Shown: positions 61,546 through 64,000 of the stretch, in pieces
How positions within the stretch are numbered: the first letter of the stretch is position 1
Layout: each line of letters opens with the position of its first letter
Source of the DNA: Comamonas testosteroni
Lineage (GTDB): Bacteria > Pseudomonadota > Gammaproteobacteria > Burkholderiales > Burkholderiaceae_C
Length of the DNA stretch: 64,000 nucleotides
Assembly (NCBI GenBank): GCA_008727115.1
Contig: CP044131.1
Location: 1,116,001 to 1,180,000 of the forward strand
Direction of reading: 5' to 3'
Translations under genes and position numbers: made by a program
The notes under the pieces: generated by a model
What the model saw: only the letters and a program-made list of their open reading frames with translations
What the model was told of the DNA's origin: nothing
Databases searched by the model: none

Positions 61546-63684
61546 TCAATCCGCGCTGTAATTCCAGGCCGTAATGCTGGCCTGTGCCAGACGGTCCAGA
61601 AAATCCTCGGCATCGCTCGCGCGCACCACGGTGATGCGGAGGCTGTCGTCGTCCGTCGCCAGTTTGATCAGCGCCATGCTGCGTCCAGTCAGATGTTCGG
61701 CCAGGTGTTCCAGGCCTGATTCCACGCCGTCGGCGGGGGTGTCCCAGTGCCAATCATCGGTGCCGGGTAGCCAGTGGGTGTCGGCAATGCCGTCGGCGTC
61801 TTTCCAGTCAAAGCGGGCGAACTGGGTGGCGATGGGAATCAGGTGCACCCAGTACAGCGTCAGTGCGTTTTCGCCTGCGGGCAGTTGCATGACGTTGGAG
61901 TCGATCTCGTCTTCCTCATCCCAACCCATATCGTCAGGGTCAGGCTCGGCCACGCAGTCGCGCCACGCTTGCAGCAGCTCGGCGGCTTCGTCCTCGTCGC
62001 CCAGGCAGAGGATGCGGGTCAGGTCGCTCATCCAGACTTCGTCTTCAGCCGCTATCAGCTCTGCGCGGCTCATGGTGGTGGTTTCGGCTTGTTCGCCGTC
62101 CAGCCCCTTGAACATGCCGCGCAGGGCGTTGCGGTAGTCGTCCCAGGTTTCGCCCGTGCGAGTGATACTGAAATCCTTGATGGAAAACATCACCATTTCG
62201 GCCTCTGGCCCTTCACCCATAAAGGTGAGCAGCTCATTTTTCTTGGGGCTGCAACTCAAAGGCGGGCACCAGATGTCGGGCGAGGCCAGCAGTTTGCCCT
62301 TGGTGCTGTAGACATGGGGCTGGCCCTTGTCGGTAATGGCCAGCAGCTTGCTGCCGGGAAGCACCTTGGGCGGCGAGCTGCTGAAGCCGCGCTCAATGGT
62401 TTTGTACTGGCAGGGAATGATTTCCTGGCCGCTGATGTGCAGCACGCCTTCCCAGGTATGGCGGGCTTCTTCGCCTTGCTCGTCGATATAGTTCTCGCGC
62501 ACCGTCACCACGGCCAGGCCGGTCTTGGCGTTGAAATCGTTGATGTGCTCGTACTTGCTGGCATCAAACAGCGGCTGGCCATCTTGCTTGAGCAGCAGCT
62601 TGCGCGAGCTGCCGTACGGCCCCTGATCGGCGCGGATGAACTGGTCTTCTTCCGCGTTGTAGTAGATGCTGCTCACACCCTCTTGCAACAGCGCAAGCCC
62701 CGGCAGGCTGCGCAGGTCTTCCATGCCGGGCCCGCTTGCCGACTTGCAGGCCATGACCTGCGGCGTGATGGCATAGGCATTGCGGTAGCCCGCCGAGGGC
62801 GGCACCACCCAGTTGCCGTTCAAGTCCTTGAGGCCGGATTTTTCGCCCAGGCCTTCTGCTTCCTCGGGGTAGCGCACGCTGATATAGCCGCCTGAGGTGA
62901 AGGCACCGTTTGCGCCTTCAATGGGCTTGACTAGCCAGCGGCCATAGGGCGTGACCAGACCGACGGGCCAGTTGTCGCGGTGGTTTTCGCCGGGCAGCTT
63001 GGCGCCTGTGCGCGGGTGGATTTTGGGCATGACGTAGTAAGCGTCCGTGCCTTCGTCCCAGGCGCTGTGGTAGCGCTCCACATAGTGGTCGGCCAGCCAT
63101 GAAGGCCAGTCATCGTCGTTATCGCGCTCAATCACCTCGGTGCGGGCAATGACACAATGGCTCCACCACCCAAGCCCAGATTGCGGGGCCTGCTTCAAAA
63201 CCTGTAGCGATTCGGGCAAGGCGTCGACGCTGCAGTCCCATTGCGTGCAGCGGTCGCGTAGGGCGCCTAGCGCTACTGCGTACTCGGGCGAATCCGTGTC
63301 TTCAGGAATCAGCGTGGCGCAGTCCAGCAGCAGCCACTGGCGCTGGCTTTGCATGACGATGTCGTCGATCCCCTGCCACTGCCTTTTGACCGACTCTGGC
63401 CAGTTAGCAGGCAATGGCTCCATCTGTGCCTTCAGCCACTGCCAGCGCGCTTTGACCTGATCCATGGGCGCGGCCAGCGAGATCAGGCTTTCCTTGTCTT
63501 GATAGGCGCTGCAGGGCACGCGTTCTGGCAGGTTTTGCGCATCGCCCAGCAGCACGTTGAACAGCAGCGGCACACTGTCAAACCATTCGGCCCAGCCTTC
63601 ACAGGGGCCACCCGACTCGGCAGGCCAGTCGGTGGTCGGGCTGGGGTATTCGTCGTGCGCGAGAAGCAGGGCGTAGTTGGGCAT
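61546..63684 (-). CDS. Large WG-repeat-like protein of unknown function
   Basis: A 712-residue cytoplasmic protein (no signal peptide or membrane segment). The N-terminal third is rich in Trp and acidic residues ('EWFDSVPLLFNVLLGDAQNLP', 'AMDQVKARWQWLKAQME'). The centre has WG-like beta-repeats in the style 'LLLKQDGQPLFDASKYEHIND', 'GLAVVTVREN', 'GVLHISGQEIIPCQYKTIERG' and a helical/acidic C-terminal domain (~545-712: 'WMSDLTRILCLGDEDEAAELLQAW', 'WLPGTDDWHWDTPADGVE') that resembles DUF6630 proteins. ATG at 63684 (MPNYALLLAHDEYP). It precedes nothing in its strand for 250 bp. Such proteins occur near secretion effector or toxin-immunity loci in other genomes, but no such genes are visible here. 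Confidence 0.65.
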   Translation of the reverse strand: MPNYALLLAHDEYPSPTTDWPAESGGPCEGWAEWFDSVPLLFNVLLGDAQNLPERVPCSAYQDKESLISLAAPMDQVKARWQWLKAQMEPLPANWPESVKRQWQGIDDIVMQSQRQWLLLDCATLIPEDTDSPEYAVALGALRDRCTQWDCSVDALPESLQVLKQAPQSGLGWWSHCVIARTEVIERDNDDDWPSWLADHYVERYHSAWDEGTDAYYVMPKIHPRTGAKLPGENHRDNWPVGLVTPYGRWLVKPIEGANGAFTSGGYISVRYPEEAEGLGEKSGLKDLNGNWVVPPSAGYRNAYAITPQVMACKSASGPGMEDLRSLPGLALLQEGVSSIYYNAEEDQFIRADQGPYGSSRKLLLKQDGQPLFDASKYEHINDFNAKTGLAVVTVRENYIDEQGEEARHTWEGVLHISGQEIIPCQYKTIERGFSSSPPKVLPGSKLLAITDKGQPHVYSTKGKLLASPDIWCPPLSCSPKKNELLTFMGEGPEAEMVMFSIKDFSITRTGETWDDYRNALRGMFKGLDGEQAETTTMSRAELIAAEDEVWMSDLTRILCLGDEDEAAELLQAWRDCVAEPDPDDMGWDEEDEIDSNVMQLPAGENALTLYWVHLIPIATQFARFDWKDADGIADTHWLPGTDDWHWDTPADGVESGLEHLAEHLTGRSMALIKLATDDDSLRITVVRASDAEDFLDRLAQASITAWNYSAD

Positions 63685-63729
63685 GAATGTCCAGAGAAAC
63701 GACAACAAACAGTGGAGATCAGGGCGAAA

Positions 63730-64000
63730 TCAGGCTTGAAGCAAGGCAGGGTATGCGCTATCAGCTCCTGGCTTGATAGCGGCAATGCGCTGCACGACCC
63801 TGTCCGGCTGGCGCAGCAGCCCATGTTCATAGGCCACGATGCTCCAGCCTTCGCAGACTTGCAGTAGCTCGCCTGGGGCCAGCAGAAAGTCCGGGCGGGA
63901 CGGCTTGCCATAGGCTTCATTGCCCTGGGCAAAGGTTTCATACAGCAGCACGCCGCCGGGTTTGACGCTGGCCAGAATTTCGGGCCACAGCGGTCGCCAC
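63730..64000 (-). CDS. SAM-dependent methyltransferase, C-terminal part (5' end outside window)
   Basis: About 89 C-terminal residues of a class I methyltransferase; the frame is open to the right edge. 'WPEILASVKPGGVLLYETFAQGNEAYGKPSRPDFLLAPGELL' (in pieces) is the motif-III-to-end region of the small TehB/methyltransferase-25-like group. The last ~17 residues (IAAIKPGADSAYPALLQA) are encoded by DNA with an inverted repeat GCTATCA...TGATAGC that resembles the AT-ended intergenic repeat. Same strand as the WG-repeat-like gene, 45 bp upstream of it, so possibly one operon. Confidence 0.75.
   Translation of the reverse strand, partial: WRPLWPEILASVKPGGVLLYETFAQGNEAYGKPSRPDFLLAPGELLQVCEGWSIVAYEHGLLRQPDRVVQRIAAIKPGADSAYPALLQA

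Overview
The window is a dense, high-GC proteobacterial chromosome segment that most resembles Comamonas (Betaproteobacteria, Comamonadaceae; C. testosteroni-like). The signs are two Bug-family solute-binding proteins, a p-cresol (4-cresol) pchACXF operon, FeaR-like AraC regulators, gene orders pyrG-kdsA and eno-ftsB, and two families of short intergenic repeats that I recall from Comamonadaceae genomes. No tRNA, rRNA, CRISPR, prophage or insertion sequence was seen.

Layout. 1-2.5 kb: end of a cobalamin uptake set (btuB, btuF, adenosyltransferase-like protein). 2.5-5.7 kb: an orphan ABC ATPase, miaA and a Bcr/CflA exporter. 5.9-7.7 kb: a two-domain methylglyoxal synthase, a DUF5329-like protein and a secreted cupin. 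7.8-10.5 kb: phoD and a porin, each broken by one in-frame stop codon. 10.8-20.8 kb: ankyrin protein, gdhA, mutL, two glycine-zipper proteins around a DedA gene, tsaE-amidase, queG. 20.8-30.9 kb: AEC transporter, two Bug proteins, an AAA ATPase, xerD, a sulfite-oxidase-fold protein, tandem EAL-HDOD signalling genes and a DUF455 protein. 30.9-43.8 kb: housekeeping genes (gamma-carbonic anhydrase, hslO, ftsB, eno, kdsA, pyrG, coaBC, dut, slyD) with several envelope proteins. 44-57 kb: aromatic catabolism. 57-64 kb: roxA, a low-complexity lipoprotein, dapA-bamC, a large WG-repeat-like protein and the end of a methyltransferase.

The most coherent system is at 44-57 kb. The operon pchA-pchC-pchX-pchF should oxidise 4-cresol through 4-hydroxybenzyl alcohol and 4-hydroxybenzaldehyde to 4-hydroxybenzoate. 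It is read divergently from a FeaR-like AraC gene. Next to it lies a second unit of the same design: a paralogous AraC gene divergent from a five-gene branched-chain-type ABC importer that ends in a second aldehyde dehydrogenase, very similar to PchA and also 483 residues long. This looks like a duplicated regulator plus dehydrogenase module in which the oxidase has been replaced by an uptake system, probably for an aromatic substrate (inference).

Other points of note: a GC-rich, multi-hairpin element sits directly after the stop codons of six minus-strand genes, always in the same orientation, and supplies one of the stop codons itself; an AT-ended palindromic repeat occurs between genes and apparently also inside coding sequences; a CCTAGGG-N4-CCCTAGG dyad recurs upstream of pchA, the porin and a Bug gene.
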